NCBI RefSeq assembly: GCF_900167125.1
Contig: NZ_FUYC01000001.1
Coordinates: forward strand, 62,001 to 126,000
Direction: 5' to 3'
Length of the DNA: 64,000 bases
Source of the DNA: Paucidesulfovibrio gracilis DSM 16080
GTDB lineage: Bacteria; Desulfobacterota; Desulfovibrionia; Desulfovibrionales; Desulfovibrionaceae
Shown: one piece after another, positions 55,436 through 64,000 of the stretch
Position numbering within the stretch: position 1 is the stretch's first letter
Layout: each line of letters opens with the position of its first letter
Notes under the pieces: generated by a model
What the model was told of the DNA's origin: nothing
The model's database searches: none
Seen by the model: only the letters and a program-made list of their open reading frames with translations
Made by a program: the position numbers and the translations under genes

Positions 55436-56464
55436 TCAAAAGGAATAGACGATCTCCAGGCCCAGCTTGCCGGAAAACGACGACTCGCCGACCAGGTGGG
55501 CGGGACCGGCAAGTTTTGCATCGTTAGCTTGGCCGCTGGACATGAGCCGGGGAACATAGGACAGGTATCGTAGCCCGCCGGTCAGGCCGAATTCCCAGCC
55601 GTTGCTCACGGGGATGGATACCGACGCCTGGAGCGTTCCCCGGTAGGCCCACTCGTACTTATCGAGGCTCAAGTCGCTTGATGTGCCTGGCAAGGAGGTA
55701 ATAGTATCCCAGAATCCACTATACTGCGTGTGGGCGGAAGCCACGCCGTGCGTGGTTTCCAGCTCGATGGCCCAACCATTCATTGGCAATGTCAACCCGA
55801 CTCCGACCAGCAGCCCCCTGTACATGGTTTCGATATCGTCAACAAAATATGTTGGGACATTGAAGCCTCCATCACCAAAATCCATTCTATAGGTCGTGTC
55901 CCTCTCCTGAAACCACAATCCGGCAAAAGGACGGATGTGCCAATCGTCCCCGCTAAAGGTTTTGCCTGCAACCAGGGCCGCACCGTATTGCTGGAACTCG
56001 AATTCAAGTTCCATTTGGGCGGTGCTCCACAATCCCCGGGTATTCGAGTCGACTCCATCTAATGGAAAGAATACAGTGCCGTGGGTCAAAGCGGGATCGC
56101 TGCCCCAGTTGGAATGGGAAGATCTGTTCTTGACATACGCGTATTCGAACCTGGTCTCCACAAACCACTGGTCGTCAAGTTCCTTACCCAATGTGGCCTC
56201 AAAGAGTGGGGCCGCAATGGGACCGCCCGCGAGTGTTATGCGGCTGGATTCCGAAATAGTGAGGGGGCCGAGACCTGACACCTCAACATCCCACACCGGC
56301 GCGTAGTCGGGCACGTCCACGACATACAGGGAGATCCCGGCACCGAAATACCAGTCGGTAGCGTTATCTGCACCATCATCCGCCCGGGCATGTGCCGCCA
56401 ACAAGAGAATCAGGGACAACCCCGCACAAATGAAAAAGGCCAACTTCCGTTTCCGCATGAACAT
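55436..56464 (-). CDS. outer-membrane beta-barrel protein
   Basis: 342 residues with a signal peptide (basic start, hydrophobic core LAFFICAGLSLILLLAAH, cut near ARA-DD). The mature protein alternates polar and aromatic strands and ends with Phe (IVYSF), the usual outer-membrane barrel signal. It resembles Desulfovibrio proteins of unknown role, perhaps a porin or Omptin-like barrel without visible catalytic residues. GGGG lies 8 bases before the ATG. Confidence 0.8.
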   Translation of the reverse strand: MFMRKRKLAFFICAGLSLILLLAAHARADDGADNATDWYFGAGISLYVVDVPDYAPVWDVEVSGLGPLTISESSRITLAGGPIAAPLFEATLGKELDDQWFVETRFEYAYVKNRSSHSNWGSDPALTHGTVFFPLDGVDSNTRGLWSTAQMELEFEFQQYGAALVAGKTFSGDDWHIRPFAGLWFQERDTTYRMDFGDGGFNVPTYFVDDIETMYRGLLVGVGLTLPMNGWAIELETTHGVASAHTQYSGFWDTITSLPGTSSDLSLDKYEWAYRGTLQASVSIPVSNGWEFGLTGGLRYLSYVPRLMSSGQANDAKLAGPAHLVGESSFSGKLGLEIVYSF

Positions 56465-56900
56465 GAATAATTCCCCGCCAAAAGAATCACCGCTGTAAAA
56501 TTCCCCGGCATCAAAGGGAAGAGCAGCCCTTACCCACTGACGATATTCAACAAAAAAGAGGAAAATTCAAGAAAAAAACACTGTTAAAAACCGTGAAAAA
56601 GAACAGCAAGTACTTGTAATTATATATTTTTACGTTGAAAGCAACTGTTCAAAAAGGAAAATCCCATTTGATTCCAACCTGCCCACCAGCCAAAGGCAGC
56701 CGGGCAAAGTCAGCGACACTGAGGCCATGTATTGGTCCGTTCCGACCATCATGCCATCAGGAAAGGCAACATCATTCACGGTGGGAAAACGAATCTAGGG
56801 CGCATTGCCTTGACTCAGGGGACTGCCCTGGGGTTTATTACACCTTACGGCCGGTTATCTTGGGCATTTCTTACAAAGAAAGCTTTTTAGAGAGGATTGC
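56465..56900. other. divergent intergenic region
   Basis: 436 bases between the barrel protein and the LuxR-type gene. A+T-rich to 56640, then more like the host. I see no RNA gene, strong hairpin or open frame with a ribosome site. Confidence 0.35.
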
Positions 56901-58031
56901 ATGTCTAAGGCGGTAGAAAAGGCAATCAGGGAGTTGGTGCTGGACAGGCGCGGGAACCCTTCTTTTACGTCAGCTCCCGATTATTCAAGAGCGGACGCCT
57001 TACGGCCCTTTTGGGAACAGATGGAATCAACGGGAAATTTGATTGTCATCGTCTGGGATTATGTAAAAAACGACTTTCTCTATCTTTCCGACAAATTTTT
57101 TACGTATTTCGGATTCGATCCCGAAAACGTCTACCGGGAAAAACTGGCCTATCCCCTGAACCGGCTGATTCCCGTCGATGCCATGATCATGATGAACGGG
57201 TCCGCCTTTGTCTGGGATTGCGTGTCCGGCCTCCCGGTTGATCAGCGCAAGAATTACAAGATAATCGCGGAATACCGGATGCGAAACGACCAGAATAAAA
57301 TGATCCGCGTCCACTACCAGAACATTACTCTCGAATTGACGGATACGGGCGACATCTGGCTCAGCATGATGCTCTTTGAGCTCTCCCCGGACCAGAATAT
57401 GGAAACCCTTGGCACTATCTCGTGTGTCGACGCTGTCTCCGGGGAAGCCATATTGACGGTGGAACAAGTCAAGAAAAACCTTCTCGAAAAAATATTGTCC
57501 GAGCAGGAAATCGACGTGTTGAAGCGGATAGCCAATGGGCAGGACACCGGGCAGATTGCCGCCGGGTTGGGCGTCAGTGAAAAAACGACAGACCAGTGCC
57601 GCATGGAAATTTTCAGCAAACTCAACGCTGCGGACATCAACGACGCCACTGCCTTGATCAAGGATGTCTTTGTTGATTCAGACCCTGCCCAAAGCCGGAT
57701 TGTTCAAAAAATCAATCCCGCATCGCTGCCGGAACGTATTGTTGATCTGATGAACCAGACCATTCATTGCTGGGTGGAATCCACCGGCCGGACAAAGGCG
57801 GACCTGGCAGAGGAGTCCAAAATTTGGCGGGTCTATCGCGACCACAATGGATGGCGGCGGACCCAGACGTTGGATAAATATCTGGATATTCATACTCTGC
57901 CCAAAAGCCCCCGTATCACCCAGGTTCTGCAGACCGCCTATTACGTTTTAAAGGCCTGCCGGCCCCCGTCCGCAAGGCGGGATCAGCTTGAGGCCGCCGT
58001 TAAACGTGTAAGAGAAAAACAGGGGCGGTGA
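56901..58031 (+). CDS. LuxR-type regulator with sensor and extra C-terminal domain
   Basis: 376 residues. The first 175 resemble a PAS-like sensor (VIVWDYVKNDFLYLSDKFFT, then YRMRNDQNKMIRV). A GerE helix-turn-helix is in the middle (residues 195-255: ILSEQEIDVLKRIANGQDTG, GVSEKTTDQCRMEIFSKL) rather than at the end. A further 120 residues (SLPERIVDLMNQTIHCWVES...) form an unknown domain. Target not evident. AGAGAGGA precedes the ATG. Confidence 0.8.
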   Translation: MSKAVEKAIRELVLDRRGNPSFTSAPDYSRADALRPFWEQMESTGNLIVIVWDYVKNDFLYLSDKFFTYFGFDPENVYREKLAYPLNRLIPVDAMIMMNGSAFVWDCVSGLPVDQRKNYKIIAEYRMRNDQNKMIRVHYQNITLELTDTGDIWLSMMLFELSPDQNMETLGTISCVDAVSGEAILTVEQVKKNLLEKILSEQEIDVLKRIANGQDTGQIAAGLGVSEKTTDQCRMEIFSKLNAADINDATALIKDVFVDSDPAQSRIVQKINPASLPERIVDLMNQTIHCWVESTGRTKADLAEESKIWRVYRDHNGWRRTQTLDKYLDIHTLPKSPRITQVLQTAYYVLKACRPPSARRDQLEAAVKRVREKQGR

Positions 58032-58273
58032 ATAAAAAGGTCCACTCTGTTGGGCCACTGAGCGGCATATATCAGGTAGACAATTCACCTCCCTCCCCAG
58101 GTACTGAAGTTAGGTCGCTTTCCCTACGACATCATGCAAGCATGGCTATATCCCGCGCTTTCTGCACACAATGCACTCTCAGTCTCGAAGTGGCTTGGTG
58201 GCGAACATATCTTGATTTTTTAGTGTGTTAATTGATCTTTTGTGTTTTTTGGCCTCAAGAATCCAACTATCTG

Positions 58274-59158
58274 CTAGGCTGATCGCGTTTCTCGCATGAT
58301 CTCGGCCGGACTCCTGCCAAAATAGCGTTTGAACTCACGGCTAAACTGCGAAGGGCTTTCGTAGCCAACCTGATCCGCGGCAAGATAGGCCTTCATATTT
58401 TGTTGCACCATGAGATCCTTGGCCCTGGCAAGCCGGATCTTCTTCAAATATTGCAATGGAGAATCCGCGGTAACCTCCTTGAACGCCTTATGAAAGGCTG
58501 AGACACTCATGTTGGCGGCTTCCGCCAATTGTTCCACATCCAGTTTTTTGGAATACTCACCCTCCATCATATTGATGACCCGGGCAACCTGGGCAAACGA
58601 GCCGCTGCCCTTGACCAACGAATAAAGCACCTGCGCCTGCCCGCCGCAAAGCGCACGATAGTATATCTCTCTTACAAACCCAGGAGCCAAAATTTTTGCT
58701 TCCCGCTCGGAGCGCAACGCTTTTAGCAATTTCACCGCCGCATCCTTCATATCCGCATTCATGACGGACGGCCCTACCCCGAGTGGAAAATCGTTCGCCG
58801 TCACCTTGGCCACTTCCGTTTGCAGCTCCATCTGGCTGATCAAATCGACGAGTTGCGTCATGTCGATGTCTATGAACATCCCGAGAAGCGGCTCATCCTC
58901 GCCGGGATGCGTCTCCGATTCAAATGGCATGGCAACGGAGGTCACCAAATAGTTGTCGGCATCGTAGCGAAATGACCTGCCGCCCAAATGGCCGATTTTA
59001 TACCCGGATGCGACGATGCAAATTCCAGGATTGTACAACATCGGCCTACGGCGGACGGGTTTGCTGTCTTTAAAAAAACGCACGCCCTTTAAGCATGACT
59101 CCACAGCGCCGCCGTCCAACGTGGCCATATCACTAAGCAAGTCTACAAGAGCATTCAT
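58274..59158 (-). CDS. AraC-family regulator
   Basis: 294 residues with an AraC_N-type ligand domain (PMLYNPGICIVASGYK) and two helix-turn-helices at the end (VEQLAEAANMSVSAFHKAFK; QVGYESPSQFSREFKRYFG). The set and position resemble YqhC, which senses aldehydes and turns on yqhD in E. coli. It is divergent from the alcohol dehydrogenase gene with 172 bases between, its probable target. The ATG at 59158 is chosen for GGAGGGG. Confidence 0.9.
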   Translation of the reverse strand: MNALVDLLSDMATLDGGAVESCLKGVRFFKDSKPVRRRPMLYNPGICIVASGYKIGHLGGRSFRYDADNYLVTSVAMPFESETHPGEDEPLLGMFIDIDMTQLVDLISQMELQTEVAKVTANDFPLGVGPSVMNADMKDAAVKLLKALRSEREAKILAPGFVREIYYRALCGGQAQVLYSLVKGSGSFAQVARVINMMEGEYSKKLDVEQLAEAANMSVSAFHKAFKEVTADSPLQYLKKIRLARAKDLMVQQNMKAYLAADQVGYESPSQFSREFKRYFGRSPAEIMRETRSA

Positions 59159-59330
59159 TGAAGCCCCTCCGTTTCTTTCGTAACAGTAGAAACACCATCT
59201 GTTGTTTTTATTCAATACCAAAACGGCAGACATAGAGAAATAGGCAAGACTCAAAGAGAAATGTGTGTTCACGACACGTCAAAATCGCCTTACTTATTCG
59301 TCATCGACGATCGAACACAAGGAGATCAAA

Positions 59331-60518
59331 ATGAATTTTGAATTCCAAAATCCGACGCGTATTATCTTTGGCGCAGGCAATCTATCCCGGTTGGGTGAAG
59401 CCGCCCGGGAATTCGGCACACGCGCCCTGCTCGTCACAGGAGGCGGTAGTGTCAAACGAAACGGCGTCTTCGATAGGGCTGTGTCAAGCCTGAAGGCAGC
59501 CGGCATTACCGTGGCGGAATGCGAGGGTATTGAGCCAAATCCGCGGATCACTTCGGTTGCTCGCGGTGCCGCAACCGTCCGAAAAGAAAAATGCGATATC
59601 ATCATTGCTCTGGGCGGCGGCAGCGTCATGGACGCTTCCAAAGTCATCTCTGCGGCCGCCCTGTATGACGGTGACCCCTGGGACATGATCAACCACGGCC
59701 AGGACAAAGTCTATGTTCCAAAACAGGCTTTACCGGTCATCACCGTCCCCACCCTCGCCGCTACAGGTTCCGAAACCAATTGCGGCGCCGTCATCACCAA
59801 CGAGGATGCCAAGGTCAAATCCTTCATCCAAATTCCGCTGCTCTACCCCAAAGTCGCCGTGGTGGACCCGGAACTGACCGTGACCGTGCCCAAGGACCAA
59901 ACCGCCTACGGTGTCTGCGACCTCATCACCCATGTGACCGAGGCGTATTTCAACGGCATCGACACGACGCCTGTTCAGGACCGATTTGCCGAGGGGGTCA
60001 TCCTCACGGCCATGCAGTGGGGGCCGAAGGCCATTGCGGACGGGTCGGATATCGAGGCCCGCGCCCAGGTGCAATGGTCCGCCATCGTGGCGCTCAACGG
60101 CTGGGTCCAGGCGGGTACCAACGGAGCCTACCCGGTACACATGATGGAACACACTGTTTCCGCTTACCACGACGTCACCCACGCCGCAGGACTTTCCATC
60201 ATCAACCCAGCATGGATGCGCTTTGCTGCCAAGACCAACACGGGCAAATTCGTCCAATTCGCGGAACGTGTGTTCGGCCTCCCTGCCAAATCCGCCGATG
60301 ACCTTGACTGCGCCTTGGAGGGCATTGACCGCTTCGAGGCATTTCTACGCTCCATCGGCTGCCCCACCCGGTTTTCGGAACTCGGTATTGATGGCGAACT
60401 CTTTGAAACCTATGCCAGGGACACCCTGAAAATCGTACGCGACGAGAACGGCAACCTGCCGGGACGCCCGCCCATGAGCGTTGAAGATATGCTCGGCGTG
60501 TTCCGGTCTGCTCTGTGA
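59331..60518 (+). CDS. iron-containing alcohol dehydrogenase (YqhD-like)
   Basis: 395 residues, type III alcohol dehydrogenase that likely reduces aldehydes with NAD(P)H. Nucleotide site ALGGGSVMD; metal ligands in CDLITHVTEAYF (Asp, His) and HMMEHTVSAYHDVTHAAG (two His). Closest in pattern to YqhD/butanol dehydrogenases. GGAG lies 7 bases before the ATG at 59331. First gene of a redox and stress set next to the AraC regulator. Confidence 0.93.
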   Translation: MNFEFQNPTRIIFGAGNLSRLGEAAREFGTRALLVTGGGSVKRNGVFDRAVSSLKAAGITVAECEGIEPNPRITSVARGAATVRKEKCDIIIALGGGSVMDASKVISAAALYDGDPWDMINHGQDKVYVPKQALPVITVPTLAATGSETNCGAVITNEDAKVKSFIQIPLLYPKVAVVDPELTVTVPKDQTAYGVCDLITHVTEAYFNGIDTTPVQDRFAEGVILTAMQWGPKAIADGSDIEARAQVQWSAIVALNGWVQAGTNGAYPVHMMEHTVSAYHDVTHAAGLSIINPAWMRFAAKTNTGKFVQFAERVFGLPAKSADDLDCALEGIDRFEAFLRSIGCPTRFSELGIDGELFETYARDTLKIVRDENGNLPGRPPMSVEDMLGVFRSAL

Positions 60519-60556
60519 CTCCCAAGGCCAAGGAAATCCTGCCAAGGAGGTAACCG

Positions 60557-61609
60557 ATGAAGACCAATGCTTTTATGAACAAACCTCTACAAATCATGCT
60601 GTCCATCCTGACATTAATGCTGGCAGCTAACATAGCTTACGCGGAGGACGATGTGACCTGGGACAAGACATTCAAGCGCAGTGACAAGGTGACCCACAAA
60701 AAAGTCTCCTACCCCAACCGATACGGCATCATCCTGTCCGCCGATATGTATATGCCGAAGGACATGGATGAATCCCAACACTATCCGGCGCTCGTCATTG
60801 GCACGCCGTATGGCGGCGTCAAGGAACAGGGCGCGGGAATATATGCGCAAACAATGGCGGAACGCGGCTATGTGACCATCGCGTTCGACGAATCCTTCAA
60901 TGGTGAAAGCGGCGGGCAACCCCGGCATGTGTCCTCGCCCGAAATCTTTGTCGAAGATTTCAGTGCGGGTGTCGATTTCCTTGGTACGCGCCCCTTCGTG
61001 GACAGGGACAAAATCGGTGCCATCGGTATCTGCGGCAGCGGCGGCTTCGCTCTCAAAGCGGCCCAGGTCGACCACCGCATCAAGGCCGTTGCCACCGCAA
61101 GCATGTATGACATGAGCCGCGTGATCCGAAACGGCTGGGAAGACTCCATGTCCGCCGAGGAACGAAACAAAATGCTCGACGAACTTGGGAAACAGCGTTG
61201 GGAGGACTTTGAAAACGGCAGTCCGATGTTGCCCGAAGGATTCCCGGACGAGCCGACCACATCCATTCCTGAAGGACTGGATCCCATCAGCAGTGAATTC
61301 TGGGAATACTATGCCATGGAGCGCGGCCACCATCCAAGGTCGCACGGTCCCTTCACCGCCACAAGCAACATGGCGTTCATGAACTTCCCGTTGATGAACT
61401 ATGTGGACACAATCTCTCCCCGACCGATCCTGTTCATCATGGGTGAAAAGGCCCACTCCCGGTACTTCACGGAAGACGCTTACGAGCTGGCCGCCGAACC
61501 AAAAGAGCTGTATGTCGTCCCCGGAGCCAGACACATCGACCTCTACGACCGCACGGACATGATCCCCTTTGACAAGCTGAACAGCTTCTTTGCCAAGGCA
61601 CTGCAATAA
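60557..61609 (+). CDS. exported alpha/beta hydrolase
   Basis: 350 residues with a signal peptide (LQIMLSILTLMLAANIAYA, cut near residue 29). The hydrolase core has YGGVKEQGAGIYAQTMAERG, the nucleophile elbow GICGSGGFAL (dienelactone-hydrolase-like, where Cys or Ser may act), SPRPILFIMGEKA with an acid candidate, and the catalytic His in PGARHIDLYD. It resembles the YcjY/DltE-like esterase group. AAGGAGG precedes the ATG. A terminator follows, so it shares a transcript with the dehydrogenase. Confidence 0.85.
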   Translation: MKTNAFMNKPLQIMLSILTLMLAANIAYAEDDVTWDKTFKRSDKVTHKKVSYPNRYGIILSADMYMPKDMDESQHYPALVIGTPYGGVKEQGAGIYAQTMAERGYVTIAFDESFNGESGGQPRHVSSPEIFVEDFSAGVDFLGTRPFVDRDKIGAIGICGSGGFALKAAQVDHRIKAVATASMYDMSRVIRNGWEDSMSAEERNKMLDELGKQRWEDFENGSPMLPEGFPDEPTTSIPEGLDPISSEFWEYYAMERGHHPRSHGPFTATSNMAFMNFPLMNYVDTISPRPILFIMGEKAHSRYFTEDAYELAAEPKELYVVPGARHIDLYDRTDMIPFDKLNSFFAKALQ

Positions 61610-61654
61610 TCCGCACGAGCCGAGCAGATGCCGTAAAACCGCATGAACGACGAC

Positions 61655-61690
61655 AAGGCGGATCCTCCCGACACGGAGGATTCGCCCTTT
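61655..61690 (+). terminator. intrinsic terminator
   Basis: GGCG-ATCCTCC pairs with GGAGGAT-CGCC (one-base bulges) and is followed by a short T run. Splits the cluster into two transcripts or lowers downstream expression. Confidence 0.7.
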
Positions 61691-61842
61691 AAATCGCGAC
61701 ACCCGCTACTGTACGCTTGGGAACCCATCCTTTCCAAATCAATCGGCGTATTGCGTGTCGCCGCGACACGACACACCACATTTCGGAAGCTTCGTCCGTG
61801 ATTTCGTTTCAGCCCGCCCCGCGGCATCAGGAGTATCTAACT

Positions 61843-62268
61843 ATGCAGCATGCATCCCGTACTCTCAAAAATGGAACCAGGATCAATCTGGTAGTCGGCA
61901 AAACCGAAATTCCGGCGCTGCTCAATGACAATGCCTCCTCACGAGCGCTCATAGAAAAACTGCCCTACTCGGTTCGAATGCATCGATACGAGCATGATTA
62001 CTGCGGCGTGATGGATGGTCCGTTGCCCTATGACCAGCAGGATGTGCGCAGCGGATGGCTGAACGGCGACATAGCCTTTGCAATCCACGGCAACTACTTC
62101 ACCATCCTTTTCAAAGATGAAGAACTGTCTGGAGAATTCGATGGGATCGTCAACCTTGGGATTCTGCGTTCGCCGCTGTCCGTCATGGACTCCCTTCCCG
62201 CAGACATTACCGTCGTAATCAAACTGGAAAACCCGGCGGCCATCGACGCACAGCCCACAACACGATAA
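61843..62268 (+). CDS. cyclophilin-like domain protein
   Basis: 141 residues of the cyclophilin-like fold family PF18050, with INLVVGKTEIPALLNDNASS, the YEHDYCGVMDG loop and GDIAFAIHGNYFTILF. The family is often beside aldo-keto reductases, cupins and flavodoxins; its activity is not known. AGGAG lies 9 bases upstream of the chosen ATG. Confidence 0.82.
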   Translation: MQHASRTLKNGTRINLVVGKTEIPALLNDNASSRALIEKLPYSVRMHRYEHDYCGVMDGPLPYDQQDVRSGWLNGDIAFAIHGNYFTILFKDEELSGEFDGIVNLGILRSPLSVMDSLPADITVVIKLENPAAIDAQPTTR

Positions 62269-62285
62269 AAGAGGAGATAAAACGT

Positions 62286-63017
62286 ATGCACAAACACTTT
62301 TCCCTTTTGACCGCTGTGGTGCTTGTCATCGGCCTCACAACCATAATGGAGTCACGAGCAATGGGAAACGAACCCCTCCTCGACGCCCGTCAGCAGTCCA
62401 TCGTCACCATTTCCGCCTTTACCACAATCGGCGACATTGCACGCCTCAAGTCCGCCCTGCACCAAGGGCTGGACGCGGGGCTGACCGTCAACGAAATCAA
62501 GGAAGTTCTCGTCCAGATGTATGCATATGCGGGCTTTCCCCGCAGTCTCGGAGGGATATGGGCCTTCATGGGCGTATTGGACGAACGCAAGGCGCAGGGC
62601 ATTCATGACGAGATCGGTCGGGATGCCTCCCCAATTCCCGTTGACCTGGATCGGGACGCCTATGGAGAACGGGTCCGTGCCGACTTGGCCGGGCTGAAAG
62701 AAATCCCCTCGACCAAAGCGCCTTATCAGGAATTTTCGCCAATCATCGACACATTCCTTAAGGAGCATTTGTTTGCGGACATCTTCGCCCGCGACATCTT
62801 GACGCACCAGGAACGAGAACTGGCGACCATCGCCTGCCTGGCAAGCCTTGGCCGTGCCGAAGGCCCGCTTTCGTTCCACATACACGCGGCCATGAACACC
62901 GGTCTGTCCGAGGGGCAGCTGCACGACGTTATCAAGGTGCTCAGAGATCGCGTTGGTACACAGGAAGCCCAAGCCGCCGATGACGTCTTGGCCGGGGTTC
63001 TGGCCGAACGCGACTGA
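62286..63017 (+). CDS. exported carboxymuconolactone decarboxylase-like protein
   Basis: 243 residues with a signal peptide. Two CMD/AhpD-type helical modules: VNEIKEVLVQMYAYAGFPRS and, later, ELATIACLASLGRAEGPLSF with HIHAAMNTGLSEGQLHDV. Members act as decarboxylases or, with CxxC, as AhpD-like reductases; no CxxC is seen. Follows the cyclophilin-like gene by 17 bases. Confidence 0.85.
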   Translation: MHKHFSLLTAVVLVIGLTTIMESRAMGNEPLLDARQQSIVTISAFTTIGDIARLKSALHQGLDAGLTVNEIKEVLVQMYAYAGFPRSLGGIWAFMGVLDERKAQGIHDEIGRDASPIPVDLDRDAYGERVRADLAGLKEIPSTKAPYQEFSPIIDTFLKEHLFADIFARDILTHQERELATIACLASLGRAEGPLSFHIHAAMNTGLSEGQLHDVIKVLRDRVGTQEAQAADDVLAGVLAERD

Positions 63018-63116
63018 TGCGGCCAGAAATTCTTTCGCAACACGACGTGCCCGCTCGGAACCGGTACCCATATCCGTTTTCGAGCGGCACGCAAAAAACA
63101 GCAACGGCAACAACGC

Positions 63117-63653
63117 ATGAGCAAAAACATCCTTCTCATTTCATCCAGCCCCCGACAACAGGGCAACTCCGACATCCTCTGCGATGCCTTCATGCAGGGA
63201 GCGGAAAAGGCGGGCCACGCGACTGAAAAAATTCGCTTGGCTGAAAAGCACATCAACTATTGTACGGGATGCTGTTCCTGCATCCGTGGAGGAGGATCCT
63301 GCGTACAAAAGGACGACATGGCCGAACTGCATGCCAAAATACTCGCTGCCGATGTCCTGGTTCTGGCCAGTCCCGTTTATTTTCGAACCTACAACGGACA
63401 GATGAAGACCTTCATCGACAGAATCTGTCCCATCTACAGCATGATCCGCAACAAAGACGTATATTTCATCATTTCAGCAGCCGGTGGCAGACTTCCAGTG
63501 AACAGCACCGTGGAAAGCTTCCGCGTCTTCACGGGGTGTCTGAGCGACATCCGTGAAAAAGGCGTCATAGCTGTCACCGGTGTATGGGACGAAGGCGGCG
63601 TCAGGGGATCAAAAACCGTTCAACAGGCTTACGTCGCGGGCGCAAACGCCTAA
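63117..63653 (+). CDS. Cys-rich flavodoxin-like NAD(P)H oxidoreductase
   Basis: 178 residues. FMN phosphate loop SSSPRQQGNSD at the start, then a cysteine group CTGCCSCIRGGGSC at 49-62 as in iron-sulfur flavoproteins (C-x2-C...C), and SPVYFRTYNGQMKTFIDR. It is probably an FMN protein that reduces quinones or other oxidants. The ribosome site is weak, so expression may depend on the upstream gene. Ends about 50 bases before the cupin. Confidence 0.88.
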   Translation: MSKNILLISSSPRQQGNSDILCDAFMQGAEKAGHATEKIRLAEKHINYCTGCCSCIRGGGSCVQKDDMAELHAKILAADVLVLASPVYFRTYNGQMKTFIDRICPIYSMIRNKDVYFIISAAGGRLPVNSTVESFRVFTGCLSDIREKGVIAVTGVWDEGGVRGSKTVQQAYVAGANA

Positions 63654-63706
63654 CGGCGCCCGCCGACCGGCACGGTATTCTGCAAGAATTACAAAAGGAG
63701 ATCATC

Positions 63707-64000
63707 ATGTCCGAGAACTGTACGACCGACGTCTTTGAGCGTGGGGACGAAAACACGGCATATGCGCAATACTTCGTGGGCCAAAGCTACCTGAAGATCC
63801 TCAACACCGAAGGTGTCGTGGTAGCCAACGTCACCTTTGAGCCAACATGCCGCAACAACTGGCACATTCACCAGGCGGACAAGGGCGGAGGGCAGATCCT
63901 GCTGTGTACGTCCGGTCGCGGTTGGTATCAGGAGTGGGATAAGCCGGCCCGTGCGCTTCAACCCGGCGACGTTGTTCACATCCCTGCCGGGGTGAAGCAC
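63707..64000 (+). CDS. cupin-domain protein, partial
   Basis: The first 98 residues are in the window. Cupin motif 1 (NNWHIHQADKGGGQ) and the start of motif 2 (PGDVVHIPAGVKH) are visible. AAGGAG lies 7 bases before the ATG. Such cupins accompany CMD-like and flavodoxin-like proteins in stress and redox clusters; activity cannot be told. Confidence 0.88.
   Translation, partial: MSENCTTDVFERGDENTAYAQYFVGQSYLKILNTEGVVVANVTFEPTCRNNWHIHQADKGGGQILLCTSGRGWYQEWDKPARALQPGDVVHIPAGVKH

Overview
The window looks like chromosome from a sulfate-reducing deltaproteobacterium of the Desulfovibrio group. The evidence is a 7Fe/8Fe ferredoxin of the D. africanus Fd III type, an octaheme cytochrome with cytochrome b and Tat-exported Fe-S partners next to a sigma-54 activator, a DVU0298-type HEAT protein, and dense c-di-GMP, chemotaxis and histidine-kinase signalling. 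The host backbone is GC-rich, with strong GGAGG ribosome sites and many intrinsic terminators. Names rest on motif and family recognition by eye; no database was searched.

Backbone, 1-33 kb. thrS (partial), a Cache-type chemoreceptor, tRNA-Val, a GGDEF-EAL protein, a PilZ-LuxR fusion regulator, a four-gene operon (Cys-cluster protein, short conserved protein, TPR, HEAT), ferredoxin, M29 aminopeptidase, an exported protein, a four-gene membrane redox complex (Fe-S, two membrane subunits, octaheme cytochrome c) divergent from its likely sigma-54 activator, citrate synthase, tRNA-Leu, an AsnC regulator with a cupin, an MsbA-like exporter, a phosphorelay set (receiver, two large kinases), a CDP-alcohol phosphatidyltransferase, an APC permease, and a nucleotidyltransferase-like protein.

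Island, about 33.1-55.4 kb. An AT-richer block is inserted at tRNA-Ala(GGC). The last 45 bases of that tRNA recur at 50751, 52722 and 54991. Paired copies of TGGTCAACC or close variants flank each repeat. The main unit (33.1-50.8 kb) has integrase, AlpA/Xis-like protein, a replicase of plasmid/satellite type, a transglycosylase-like protein with an unknown partner, a radical SAM protein, small control proteins, a 1403-residue HSP90-type ATPase fused to a DUF3883 nuclease-like domain, a CoiA-like nuclease and a TIR protein. No capsid, portal, terminase or conjugation genes are seen. Two further stretches between att copies (2.0 and 2.3 kb) lack an integrase. They carry a TIR/deoxyribosyltransferase-like protein with an unknown protein, then two decayed HNH genes each next to a toxin-antitoxin pair. 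A C-terminal fragment of a REP-associated tyrosine transposase lies at the right edge. I read this as a phage-satellite-like or integrative-plasmid element followed by tandem mini-cassettes probably moved in trans, with defence genes as cargo.

Backbone, 55.4-64 kb. An outer-membrane barrel protein, an unusual PAS-like/LuxR regulator, and an AraC regulator divergent from a redox/detoxification cluster: YqhD-like alcohol dehydrogenase, exported alpha/beta hydrolase, cyclophilin-like protein, exported carboxymuconolactone-decarboxylase-like protein, Cys-rich flavodoxin-like reductase, and a cupin cut by the window end.
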